In this document: positions 26,282 through 34,586 of the stretch, piece after piece
How the letters are laid out: each line of letters begins with the position of its first letter
Numbering within the stretch: the stretch's first letter is position 1
NCBI GenBank assembly: GCA_019420585.1
Contig: JAHZGX010000020.1
Span: forward strand, 161,855-225,854
Direction: 5' to 3'
Source: Prevotellaceae bacterium
Lineage (GTDB): Bacteria > Bacteroidota > Bacteroidia > Bacteroidales > Bacteroidaceae
DNA: 64,000 bases
Translations under genes and position numbers: made by a program
The notes under the pieces: generated by a model
The model's database searches: none
Told to the model about the DNA's origin: nothing
Seen by the model: only the letters and a program-made list of their open reading frames with translations

Positions 26282-27889
26282 ATGAAAAGATTTCTTCTCA
26301 GCACCGTGATTCTGATGTTTGTGTTCATTCATGCCCTTGCTCGCACGGATGCCGATGGCGTGCGTGTGTGGGACGAAGGCGGCAGCATGCAGGCTGACAT
26401 CTGCGTGTATGGTGCCACATCGGGTGGCATAACTGCAGCCCTGACTGCCGGGAAACTGGGCAAGAGCGTCATTTTGATAGAACCTTCGCGTCGTATAGGC
26501 GGACTCAGCAGTGGTGGACTGGGGCATACGGACGTGGGAGCAGTGGAAATCATACAGGGACTGGCCATGGACTTCTACCGCCGTGTGGGCAAGTGCTACG
26601 GCAAGGACGGTGCCGTGTTCGATTTCGAACCTAAGTATGCGCTGGCTGCCTTTGAGGACATGTTGCGCGAGGAGAGCATGAAGGTGCTCATGGAGCGGCG
26701 CGTCAGGAAGGTGAAGAAGCAGGGCTGCCGCTTGACGGAAATAGTGCTGGAGGATGCCTCGCAGGAGCGCCGGCCCACACTGAGAATCAAGGCCCAGGAG
26801 TTCATCGACTGCAGTTATGAGGGCGACCTGATGGCCCGGGCGGGAGTAAGCTACACGGTGGGGCGGGAGCCCAACAGCCAGTATGGGGAAACCTATAACG
26901 GCGTGCAGATGAGGGACAAGCATCAGTTCCCCGATGGAGTGGACCCCTACCGTGAAAAGGGAAACCCCAAGAGCGGACTCCTATGGGGCATTCTCAAGGG
27001 TGAGATGGGACAGCCGGGACAGGGAGACAAGCGTGTGCAGGCATATAATTTCCGCATTACCATGACCAACAATCCCGACAACCGCATACCCATCACTCGT
27101 CCGGAGGGGTATGACTCCACCAAATACGAGTTGCTGGTGCGCTGGAAGGAGGTGGAACCATGGCAGTCAAAGGATCTCAGGGACTGCTTCTCCTGGGACT
27201 TGATGACCAACCGCTCAAAGACGGACATCAACAACAACAAGGCTTTCTCAACCGACATGATAGGATGCAACTGGCAGTACCCCGAGGCATCGTACAAGCA
27301 GAGGGAGCGAATCCGGCAGGAGCATCTGACCTACACCAAGGGGCTCCTGTGGTTTGTGGCCAGCGATTCCAGGGTGCCCGAATACGTGAGAAAGCAGATA
27401 AACCAGTGGGGTTACCCCAAGGACGAGTACCCCGAGAGCGACCACTTCACGCCGCAACTCTACGTACGTGAGTCACGCCGCATGATAGGCCGTTACGTGA
27501 TGACACAGGCCAACTGCCAGCAGGATGCGGTGGCCGATGACCCTGTGGGTTGGGGAGCATACAACATGGACTCGCACAACTGCGGCCGCTACGTGGTGAA
27601 CGGGATGGTGAAGAACTGCGGCGACGTGCAGATACGTCTGCCCAAGGGAAAGTACAACATCAGTTACCGCAGCCTGACACCCAAGGAAGACGAGGCCGTC
27701 AACCTACTGGTGCCCTTCTGCCTCTCTGCTTCGCATATTGCTTTCGGAAGCATACGCATGGAGCCAGTGTTCATGGTGCTGGGGCAGTCCTCGGCCATTG
27801 CTGCCTCACTGGCCATTGACAAGCATGAAGGCTGTGTGCAGCAGGTGAGCAGCCAGGAGGTCATGGGCGTGTTCCACCAGGTGAAGTGA
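26282..27889 (+). CDS. Secreted FAD-dependent oxidoreductase
   Basis: A 535-residue protein with an N-terminal signal peptide (to about residue 20, FIHALA). An FAD Rossmann motif follows (ICVYGATSGGITAALTAGKLGKSVILIEP, residues 40-67, quoted here only in part as VYGATSGG), then GGLSSGGLGHTD and FIDCSYEGDLMARAGV, both typical of the large Bacteroidetes FAD_oxidored family that also contains xanthan-lyase-type annotations. The C terminus has 'VGWGAYNMDSHN' and 'EPVFMVLGQSSAIAAS', the second FAD contact. Members are common in glycan loci, but the substrate is unknown. The gene lies 104 bases after the flavodiiron gene, beyond a terminator, and 74 bases before the S41 protease. Confidence 0.8.
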   Translation: MKRFLLSTVILMFVFIHALARTDADGVRVWDEGGSMQADICVYGATSGGITAALTAGKLGKSVILIEPSRRIGGLSSGGLGHTDVGAVEIIQGLAMDFYRRVGKCYGKDGAVFDFEPKYALAAFEDMLREESMKVLMERRVRKVKKQGCRLTEIVLEDASQERRPTLRIKAQEFIDCSYEGDLMARAGVSYTVGREPNSQYGETYNGVQMRDKHQFPDGVDPYREKGNPKSGLLWGILKGEMGQPGQGDKRVQAYNFRITMTNNPDNRIPITRPEGYDSTKYELLVRWKEVEPWQSKDLRDCFSWDLMTNRSKTDINNNKAFSTDMIGCNWQYPEASYKQRERIRQEHLTYTKGLLWFVASDSRVPEYVRKQINQWGYPKDEYPESDHFTPQLYVRESRRMIGRYVMTQANCQQDAVADDPVGWGAYNMDSHNCGRYVVNGMVKNCGDVQIRLPKGKYNISYRSLTPKEDEAVNLLVPFCLSASHIAFGSIRMEPVFMVLGQSSAIAASLAIDKHEGCVQQVSSQEVMGVFHQVK

Positions 27890-27963
27890 GATGCCGGCAA
27901 TGTTTCTGGCTCTCCCGCGTTCTGCCCCGGACAGACATTTGCCCCTTTTTTGTCTAATTTGAT

Positions 27964-29703
27964 ATGATAAACATGAGTAAAAGAGGAGGATTCCTGGTGG
28001 CAATGCTGCTTTCTGCAGGTATGCTGCACGTGGCCTGTGCCCAGAAGAAGGGTGGCAAGGGCGCCCTGGAGAAATTCTATGCCGAACTTCGCGGGCAAAG
28101 CGGGGCAAGGGTTGATTCTGTGTTCTATACAGGTTGCGACTTTGGTAAAGTACCCGGCGGCTTTGCCTGGCAGCGGGGAAACGGTGAGGGATGGACAAAG
28201 GGTTGCCGCATAGCATTGAAGAATGCGGGAGGAGGGCTGGAGAAGGAGGCCAGGAAACTCTTCGAATCCCTGCGGGAGCAGCAATCCGTCTCCTTTCGGG
28301 ACCATTATGCAGGTACTGTGTTTGACCCTCAGAACGTCTACTTCGGCTATCAGATGGAGGAGGACGGTACGTTCTACTTCATCAGGGCTTGGAGTGAGGG
28401 AGAAATGTGCATCCCGTTCCAGTGGATTTCTCTGGACAAGGTGGATGCCACATTGAAACCCGAACCGAGTTTCCTGAATAACTTCAGTGAAGGGCAATTG
28501 CGCAGCCTGGCTCTTTCACGGTTGTGGGCAGAGGTGAAGCGCAATTTTGTGTTTATGGATAGGGTGCAGGTCAACTGGGACAGTCTTTATCTGGCCACGC
28601 TGCCTGAGGTGCAGGCCGCAGTCAGTCGCGAGGACGTGACGCGTATCTTGCAGCGCATGGTGGCGCAGTTGCATGACGGACATACCTACGTGTGGGGCAA
28701 CATGAGGGTGGCTTTTGTGCCCATTGATGCCAGGTGGCTGGATGGAAGGTTGTATGTGGACAATGTGCGCAGTCGCCTTCTACGTGAGGCCGGGGTCAAG
28801 AGGGGCATGGAACTGACTGCCATCAATGGGCTGGGCATACGGGAATATGCCGAGCGGCATGTGATGCCTTACATTCCTTCCTCCACATCGCAGTGGTCAG
28901 AGTACGTGGCCTATGAGGAAGGAGAGATATTCCGCTTTCATCCGGGTGACACCGTGAGGATGACTCTGGAGGTTCGGGGAAAGTCCTTGGAGGTGACCTA
29001 TGAGGCAGGCTGCGAGGACGAGGTGGAGAGTCGCAAGAGGCTGGCCGGACTGAAGCTGAGCCACCTGGGGCATGGAATGATGCTGCTGCGCATCGGGAGT
29101 TTTGCCGATGGCAGCATGAGGGAAGAGTTTGACCGCATGATGCCGGAGATTCTGAAGGCCAAGGGACTAGTCATCGACATACGCGGAAATGGCGGAGGCA
29201 ATTCCGGCAACAGCGAGTATATTCTGCGCCACTTCTCCGAATCCCCCGTCAGGTCATCCTCCTGGGAGTCGCCTGTATATATCCCTGCTTACCGCTCCTG
29301 GGGCAGGGAGCCGAAGTGGCACAAGGTGGAGGGCACACTGATGCAGCCCATCACGAACCATGGTACATACTTGAATCCCGTGGCTCTGCTGGTGGATGCT
29401 GGCACGTTCTCCGCTGCCGAGGACTTTACAGCCATGTTCTTGGGGATGAGGCGCGGCGCGATTGTTGGCATGCCCACGGGTGGAAGCACAGGTAACGGGG
29501 TGCGCGTGGATTTGCTGCCGGGCGTGTGGGGCGCGAACATTTGCTCCAAGCATGATGTTGCTCCTGATGGGACTGAGTTCGTAGGCATTGGCTTGCAGCC
29601 CACCCTGAGGGTAAGTGACACGTATGACAGTTATTTTACCAAGGGAAAGGACAACGCACTGCAGGCCGCAGTCAAATGGCTACAGGAGCAGTTGCAGGAC
29701 TGA
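27964..29703 (+). CDS. S41 family peptidase (tail-specific/CtpA-like)
   Basis: A 579-residue exported protease. The N-terminal signal has a lipobox-like LHVACAQ with a cysteine after the hydrophobic run, so it may be a lipoprotein. A helical N domain (about 30-180) precedes the S41 fold: the 'LHDGHTYVW' region, a PDZ-like stretch (about 255-350), then VIDIRGNGGGNSGNSEY and the nucleophile region GTFSAAEDF, where the Ser of SAAE is the probable nucleophile, followed by GMPTGGSTGN. Such proteases process or degrade exported proteins; the target is unknown. A start at 27973 is equally possible. It shares strand and close spacing with the FAD oxidoreductase upstream. Confidence 0.85.
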   Translation: MINMSKRGGFLVAMLLSAGMLHVACAQKKGGKGALEKFYAELRGQSGARVDSVFYTGCDFGKVPGGFAWQRGNGEGWTKGCRIALKNAGGGLEKEARKLFESLREQQSVSFRDHYAGTVFDPQNVYFGYQMEEDGTFYFIRAWSEGEMCIPFQWISLDKVDATLKPEPSFLNNFSEGQLRSLALSRLWAEVKRNFVFMDRVQVNWDSLYLATLPEVQAAVSREDVTRILQRMVAQLHDGHTYVWGNMRVAFVPIDARWLDGRLYVDNVRSRLLREAGVKRGMELTAINGLGIREYAERHVMPYIPSSTSQWSEYVAYEEGEIFRFHPGDTVRMTLEVRGKSLEVTYEAGCEDEVESRKRLAGLKLSHLGHGMMLLRIGSFADGSMREEFDRMMPEILKAKGLVIDIRGNGGGNSGNSEYILRHFSESPVRSSSWESPVYIPAYRSWGREPKWHKVEGTLMQPITNHGTYLNPVALLVDAGTFSAAEDFTAMFLGMRRGAIVGMPTGGSTGNGVRVDLLPGVWGANICSKHDVAPDGTEFVGIGLQPTLRVSDTYDSYFTKGKDNALQAAVKWLQEQLQD

Positions 29704-29785
29704 TGTGCCTTGCAATATCATTACCCGATTTGCCCACTCTTGTTCCTGCGTCCTTCAGGCTGCCAGTCTCTTGCTCAACAATGCT

Positions 29786-30034
29786 CTATAATACTTTGGC
29801 ACAAAACACAGGTGCGGCCATTGCCAGTCTAATCAATGACGGAACATAAAGGTCGGGGACGAAGAAAACCAGCATGAACAGGCAGGCCGTATGAACCGTA
29901 AGCAGAATTATACCTTTTCTGCGAGCCTTTTTCTCCGCGATCCTTTTTTTCTCTTGCTTCATGTAAATGTGAAACAACAGAAGGAACGACAGGGCGTATA
30001 CCAGTTCGCCTGCCAATAGCCAAAGATTCAACAT
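29786..30034 (-). CDS. Small membrane protein of unknown function
   Basis: An 82-residue reading frame with two hydrophobic stretches (about 4-23 and 43-62) separated by a strongly basic loop (KQEKKRIAEKKARRK), a plausible two-helix inner membrane protein with the loop in the cytoplasm. I do not recognise the family. It stands alone, convergent with the protease gene and divergent from the porin gene. The composition is protein-like, but a short frame like this could be chance. Confidence 0.45.
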   Translation of the reverse strand: MLNLWLLAGELVYALSFLLLFHIYMKQEKKRIAEKKARRKGIILLTVHTACLFMLVFFVPDLYVPSLIRLAMAAPVFCAKVL

Positions 30035-30046
30035 GCCACTATATAT

Positions 30047-30394
30047 TTAATGTTTAACACTTGATAGGGCTCCACCAACAATGCATCCTATGGCCGGCAC
30101 TTTGCTCCCGGCAGAGGAAGGTGAAGGCGAAGCCAACGGGCGGAACCGTGAGCGGAGAGTCCGGGCTTCGCTCGTGCTTTCCCGAGCCGTGGCGGACGGA
30201 GCCGAGGCCAACAGGCGATAGGCCTTTACGGAGCCTTGCTTCATTCGCCCATAGCCTTTGTCCTTTATCGTGACCATCATGGCCTGATTCAAGTCATAGT
30301 CCAGACGTTGTCCGGCTCTACTATAACCGGCAACACAGCTTGGTGCTGCCGTTTCCTTCATAAAGCCATCTCGTTCCTGTTGCAAAGTTTCCAA
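30047..30394 (-). other. Open frame or structured RNA, nature uncertain
   Basis: A 115-codon minus-strand frame whose product is rich in Ser, Ala and Arg (ASAPSATARESTSEARTL) with no signal, membrane segment or motif. The amino acid mix is what one gets by translating GC-rich structured DNA. A short coding gene is possible, but a non-coding RNA or a dispersed repeat fits as well. No promoter core was found directly upstream. Confidence 0.3.
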
Positions 30395-30496
30395 AATTTT
30401 CCCTGTTGCGGGAACTTTTGACGGGGAATCTGCTTCCGTTCTGACTTTTATATGGCAAGACCCTCCCCCTGGAGGCTTTCACACAAATGTGATGCC

Positions 30497-30533
30497 TTTG
30501 TCACGCCATCCTAATCTCCGCGCCGTACTTTTG
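30497..30533 (+). promoter_or_regulatory. Promoter for the OprP-type porin
   Basis: TTTG (30497-30500) and TACTTTTG (30526-30533), spaced 25 bases, slightly longer than usual. The start codon is 49 bases downstream. Confidence 0.45.
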
Positions 30534-30581
30534 CAGCGCAGAAAGCCAAACATTGTTATGTCAGTTTATCGCTTATCCGCT

Positions 30582-31652
30582 ATGAGAAAATCAGTTCTTG
30601 TGCTTTGTCTGACCGTTTCGCTGATGTCTGCGGCACAGGTTCAGGTGTCAGAAAAGCCTTGGATGCCCCGTCTGACGGGTACTATACGCACGAAGTTTGA
30701 GTTGCAGACCGAGGAGATGGAGAGCCGTTTTGAGGTGCGCAACGCACGTGTGGCTTTTGTTGGCGATGTGGTGAAGGGCGTGTCGTATAAGGCTGAGATA
30801 GACTTTTCGGACGAGGGAGCCATCAAAATGAGGGATGCCTATGGCGAGGTGAAGCCCTTTGACTTCCGGCCGGAACGGCAGTATGTGGGACGGTTGGCAT
30901 TACGCCTCGGGCAGTTTCGTGTGCCTTTCTCCATCGATGCTCATCGCTCGCCCCATGAGCAGTTTTTTTCCAACCGCTCTTTTCTTGCCAAGCAAGTGGG
31001 AGATGTGCGCGATGTGGGGGCGATGGTGGCATACGGTCTGCCGCTGGGCAAACAGAATGGAGGTCACAGGTTGAACGTGCAGGTGGGAGCCTTTAATGGG
31101 TCGGGGCTTACCGACCAGAAGAATTACTGGACAAAGACGTTGAACTTCTCGGCCAAGGTGGACTACCATCTGCCTTTGGGACTTACGTTTGAGGGTTCTG
31201 TGCAGAAGACGCATCCCACGGGAGGCGTGATTTACTTGTACGATGGTGGAGTCAGTTTCAGGAGGAATGCCTTCATGCTGGAGGCCGAATATATGCGCAA
31301 GCACTATACCAACGCAACGTTCAAGGACGTGAATGCGGTGAACTGCATGGCTCTCTATGACATACCGCTGGCTGGGGCACGAAAAGCAAACAGGCTGTTC
31401 CATCACATGTCTCTCAGGGCGCGCTTTGATGCCATGGGCGACCATTCGAGCGGTGCCTTCAACGAAGAGGGAGTGCTGGCCGTGGACGACGTGGCACGCA
31501 AGAGGATTACTGGCGGAGTGACATTCTGCTTCTTGAAGAAGGTTGCCGCGGAACTGAGGTTAAACTATGAGAAGTATTTCTACGACGAGGGGGCAACGCC
31601 GAAAGTGTCGGAGCGCGACAAGGCTGTGGTGGAGTTGATGGTACATTTCTGA
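30582..31652 (+). CDS. Phosphate-selective porin O/P family protein
   Basis: A 356-residue outer membrane porin (PF07396-like). The start at 30582 gives a clean signal peptide (MRKSVLVLCLTVSLMSAAQ); 30558 is an alternative. Family traits seen: 'RNARVAFVGDVVKGVSYKAEIDFS' type opening strands, YVGRLALRLGQFRVPFS, the 'SNRSFLAKQVGDVRDVGAM' loop, many amphipathic strands and a C-terminal Phe (VVELMVHF). Such porins pass phosphate or other anions across the outer membrane; in Bacteroidetes the substrate is rarely known. No pho genes are adjacent. It converges on the first LRR gene with only 48 bases between. Confidence 0.85.
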   Translation: MRKSVLVLCLTVSLMSAAQVQVSEKPWMPRLTGTIRTKFELQTEEMESRFEVRNARVAFVGDVVKGVSYKAEIDFSDEGAIKMRDAYGEVKPFDFRPERQYVGRLALRLGQFRVPFSIDAHRSPHEQFFSNRSFLAKQVGDVRDVGAMVAYGLPLGKQNGGHRLNVQVGAFNGSGLTDQKNYWTKTLNFSAKVDYHLPLGLTFEGSVQKTHPTGGVIYLYDGGVSFRRNAFMLEAEYMRKHYTNATFKDVNAVNCMALYDIPLAGARKANRLFHHMSLRARFDAMGDHSSGAFNEEGVLAVDDVARKRITGGVTFCFLKKVAAELRLNYEKYFYDEGATPKVSERDKAVVELMVHF

Positions 31653-31700
31653 CCCTGCCGGTGCGGCCACGTCTCTCCCGGCATGTTCACAATGTCGATG

Positions 31701-33194
31701 TCAAGGCTTCCCATATTCCCTCTCATAGACTGCCTGATAGGGGGTGTGCCGGAACACGTTGCTGCCATATATGGTGTGGCGAGGCAGGCGCACGGCACAC
31801 AGCGAGCGGCAATGCTCGAATGCAGACCGGCCTACGTGCAGTTCCGTGCCGGACATCTCCACCACCCCCAGCCTCCTACAGCCCGAGAAGGCGCTGTTGC
31901 CCAGCCTCTGGAGTGACCTTGGCAGCCGGAGCGTGAGGATGCCACAGTCTGAGAAGGCGTTGTCGCCTATGGAGCGCACGCCTTCCGGGATGACGAGGTT
32001 GTCGGGCATGGTTGCTCCGCAGAACGCCATGTCCCCTATTGTACCCACCTCCGCCGGTATCACAGTCCTGCCGCATCCCTTGATGAGCGTGCCCGTGGCT
32101 GTCTCTATGATGGCGTTGCAGCCGCCTCGCGAATCGTAAACGGGGTTGCCGGGCGCTACCTCTATTGACGAGCAGAGGCGGCAATGGAGAAACGCGGTTC
32201 TCACAATCTGCGTCACGCTGGCGGGGATGCGTATGCTGCAGATGGCGGACGAGGAGAAGGCTTTTTCACCTATGCTCCTCACGCCTTCCGGGATGACGGA
32301 GTTGCCGCAGCCGGCCACCAGGCAGTCTTCCTGCGTGCTGATGATGGCGTTGCAGTCCTGCCGCGAGTCATACCATTTGTTCTTGGGTGACACCGTCAGC
32401 CTCCCAAGCTTGGCGCAGCCTGCCACCACGCTGTTCCCTATCTCCCTCACGCCTTCGGGTATGGCCATCTCCTCCAGGCTTGCGCAACCCTCAAAGGCTC
32501 CCTCCCCTATGCTCTGCAGGGATCGGGGCAGGCTGATGTGCCTCAGTCCCGTGCAGTCGGCGAAGGCGTGGCAGCCCAGTGCCTTCACGCCTTCGGGAAT
32601 GGCCATGCCGCCGATGCACTGCTGTCCTGTGAAGGCGCACTCCCCTATGGCCGTGACCCCGCCGGGGATTCGCGTGGCCTTGCAGCCCAGCACGAGCGTG
32701 CCTTTGTCGGTCTCTATGATGGCGTTGCAGCCTTCCCGCGAGTCATACGTGCCGTTCCCTTCGGCAATGCTGATGCTTTCCATGCCGGAGCACCCCCGGA
32801 AACTTGCCGGGTCAAGGATTTCGAGCGTTGCGGGCAGGCTGATGCTTTCCAGGTTCAGGCAATAGGCAAACGCATCATCGCTGACAATCTCTGTCCCCTC
32901 GCTGATGACCAGGTGCTTTATCTCGGGGTGCCCTACAAAGGCCTGCCTGCCTATCCTGCGCACGGGATAGTCGCGGCCGCCGATGGTGACTGAGCCGGGG
33001 ACGATGAAGGTGCTGTCGCCGAGCACCGGCACCCGGCTTCCATACCCGGCATCCGTCACGGTGGCTGCGGGCCGTGGACCGTCATAAGATATTCGGTACC
33101 TCAGGGAGTCCACGGTGTGGAAAACCTCCTCCCGTGCCATGGAATGCAGGGCGGCAAGGCACAGGCAGAAGAGCAGTGACAGTCTGTTTCTCAT
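31701..33194 (-). CDS. BspA-like leucine-rich repeat protein, copy A
   Basis: A 497-residue exported protein. The start at 33194 gives a signal peptide (MRNRLSLLFCLCLAALHSMA); a longer frame exists but has no signal. After a short beta domain (HTVDSLRYRIS, about 22-90) the rest is about 16 BspA/LRR_5 repeats of the form 'IPEGVRSIGEKAFSSC', interrupted by three inserted modules with 'YDSR-G-CNAIIET..GTLV-GC'. Such proteins are surface adhesins in oral and gut Bacteroidales. About 92% identical to copy B at 37011-38555 by eye, in opposite orientation. Downstream of the 33309 gene on the same strand by 114 bases. Confidence 0.85.
   Translation of the reverse strand: MRNRLSLLFCLCLAALHSMAREEVFHTVDSLRYRISYDGPRPAATVTDAGYGSRVPVLGDSTFIVPGSVTIGGRDYPVRRIGRQAFVGHPEIKHLVISEGTEIVSDDAFAYCLNLESISLPATLEILDPASFRGCSGMESISIAEGNGTYDSREGCNAIIETDKGTLVLGCKATRIPGGVTAIGECAFTGQQCIGGMAIPEGVKALGCHAFADCTGLRHISLPRSLQSIGEGAFEGCASLEEMAIPEGVREIGNSVVAGCAKLGRLTVSPKNKWYDSRQDCNAIISTQEDCLVAGCGNSVIPEGVRSIGEKAFSSSAICSIRIPASVTQIVRTAFLHCRLCSSIEVAPGNPVYDSRGGCNAIIETATGTLIKGCGRTVIPAEVGTIGDMAFCGATMPDNLVIPEGVRSIGDNAFSDCGILTLRLPRSLQRLGNSAFSGCRRLGVVEMSGTELHVGRSAFEHCRSLCAVRLPRHTIYGSNVFRHTPYQAVYEREYGKP
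31703..33120 (-). repeat. Left arm of a 1.4-kb inverted repeat
   Basis: Nearly all of LRR copy A, inverted relative to 37133-38551. Includes an identical run of about 200 bases (matching 37200-37400). Confidence 0.8.
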
Positions 33195-33308
33195 TCTCGT
33201 GTTGCTGGTTAGATGGGTGAATATGGGTGTTGCCGGAGGCAAATATATGAAGATTCTCTTGCGTGTCCCGGGATGTGGCGGGGGAATATCTCTTTCCTGT
33301 GCCCTGCC

Positions 33309-34382
33309 TCACTCCATGATGGGGAAATCCACGCTGACGTAGCGGTACTTCCAGCGCCAGGGGGAGTGGTGCCTGTTGAAGGCGGGGAAGCGGATGGAGC
33401 GCAGCATCCTGTCCAGTTCACGGAAGCGGTGCGGCGTGAGGATGGACATGACGGGCACGGGGGAGATGACGGTGGCCTCCAGCACTTCTCCCTCGTGGCT
33501 GATGTCCAGTTCCAGGCGGGGGCGCATTTTCCCGGTGGCCTTCCAGCGCTTGCGCTCCTTCTTGGTGAGGAAGTCGGTCACGCGCTGCTCCATGCTGTCG
33601 CACAGGCGGGTGAATTCCTCCAGGGCTTCCTCCTGATAGAGTTCCTTGGCCTTGGGCTGGTCAAGCGAGGTGTAGTACTTCATCCTCCGGTTCGAGATGC
33701 TGCTGTGGAACACCCCGCAGCCATACGTCTCCGTGATGTTTCCTGACCCGTACAGCGGCTCGGGATAGTTCGGCTGGTATGCCAGGCTCTTGCTGAAGTT
33801 TCTGGTGAAGATGCGCACAAAGGCAAAGGGAGGCAGGTCACGGAGCGCGTCAATGCATGTGGACTGCAGGACTTCCACCCGCTGGATATAGTCGCTGTCG
33901 ATGCGGAAGAGGCTGTCGTTGCCGGGGATGAAGAACTTGTCAATCATGTAGACGCACTTGCGGCCCTCCGTCATCTTCGGGACGTAGCGGGCGCGCGCCT
34001 CGTCCAGTGAGAGCCACTCCACGGGCTTCTCCGTCTGTGCCTCATACACTGCCCCCAGCCGCACTTTGTGCCCGAAGATGACAGTGTCGGCCAGCGCTTC
34101 CCTTTCTGCTGTCAATTGCTTGTAATTCCACCACTTGTCGGAAATCTTCTCGGGGTCGATGCCCAGGGGAGCAGTGCCTATGAACATGCCGTTCACCACA
34201 TAGCCTAACCTGGCCTGCGAGTTGGCGGCCAGCGTGAAGTCGTCTTTCCACGCCTTCTCCTTTCTTTTTTCCACGGCGATGGTCATCTCCTCGCCAATGC
34301 CGATGTGCCACTTGTGCTGCGCCGAGGCCGGGATGGCGAAGATGACGGACAGCAGGAACGCAATGGCTTTGCCCGTTTTCAT
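33309..34382 (-). CDS. Exported protein with TonB-like C-terminal domain, unknown function
   Basis: A 357-residue protein with a signal peptide (MKTGKAIAFLLSVIFAIPASAQ). The middle has a segment VYMIDKFFIPGNDSLFRI followed by YIQRVEVLQS and FAFVRIFTRN, which resembles the plug region of TonB-dependent receptors (name, then 'I..IEVL', then 'G.V.I.T'). The last 70 residues (MRPRLELDISHEGEV..., LRSIRFPAF) resemble the TonB C-terminal fold that docks to receptors. No barrel is present. This combination without a barrel is unusual; I infer a periplasmic partner of an outer membrane machine, not a transporter. Lies within the 4-kb segment bounded by the inverted LRR arms. Confidence 0.55.
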   Translation of the reverse strand: MKTGKAIAFLLSVIFAIPASAQHKWHIGIGEEMTIAVEKRKEKAWKDDFTLAANSQARLGYVVNGMFIGTAPLGIDPEKISDKWWNYKQLTAEREALADTVIFGHKVRLGAVYEAQTEKPVEWLSLDEARARYVPKMTEGRKCVYMIDKFFIPGNDSLFRIDSDYIQRVEVLQSTCIDALRDLPPFAFVRIFTRNFSKSLAYQPNYPEPLYGSGNITETYGCGVFHSSISNRRMKYYTSLDQPKAKELYQEEALEEFTRLCDSMEQRVTDFLTKKERKRWKATGKMRPRLELDISHEGEVLEATVISPVPVMSILTPHRFRELDRMLRSIRFPAFNRHHSPWRWKYRYVSVDFPIME

Positions 34383-34586
34383 GATTCTCCTCCTTGCTTT
34401 GTTTGTTAGTGATGCTGCAAATGTAACACCTTTTCCGGTATATGTCGCAGGAAGGTGCTTGTATATTTATTATGAGTGCGTGAATCAAGCACTCTTTCCT
34501 CCGGAATATTTCCCCGAAAGCAGGTGCGCGGTTGTGATAATACTTGTATCTTTACCTCCGAAACACCAACTGACTGAATAACCGGC

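Larger units (their letters stand above)
30035..30581. other. 547-bp gap with a GC-rich structured island
   Basis: Between the small membrane protein and the porin. Bases 30080-30260 are markedly GC-rich with many short inverted repeats, and the minus strand is open for 115 codons (30047-30394). The remainder, 30395-30581, is AT-richer and holds the porin promoter. Confidence 0.55.
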
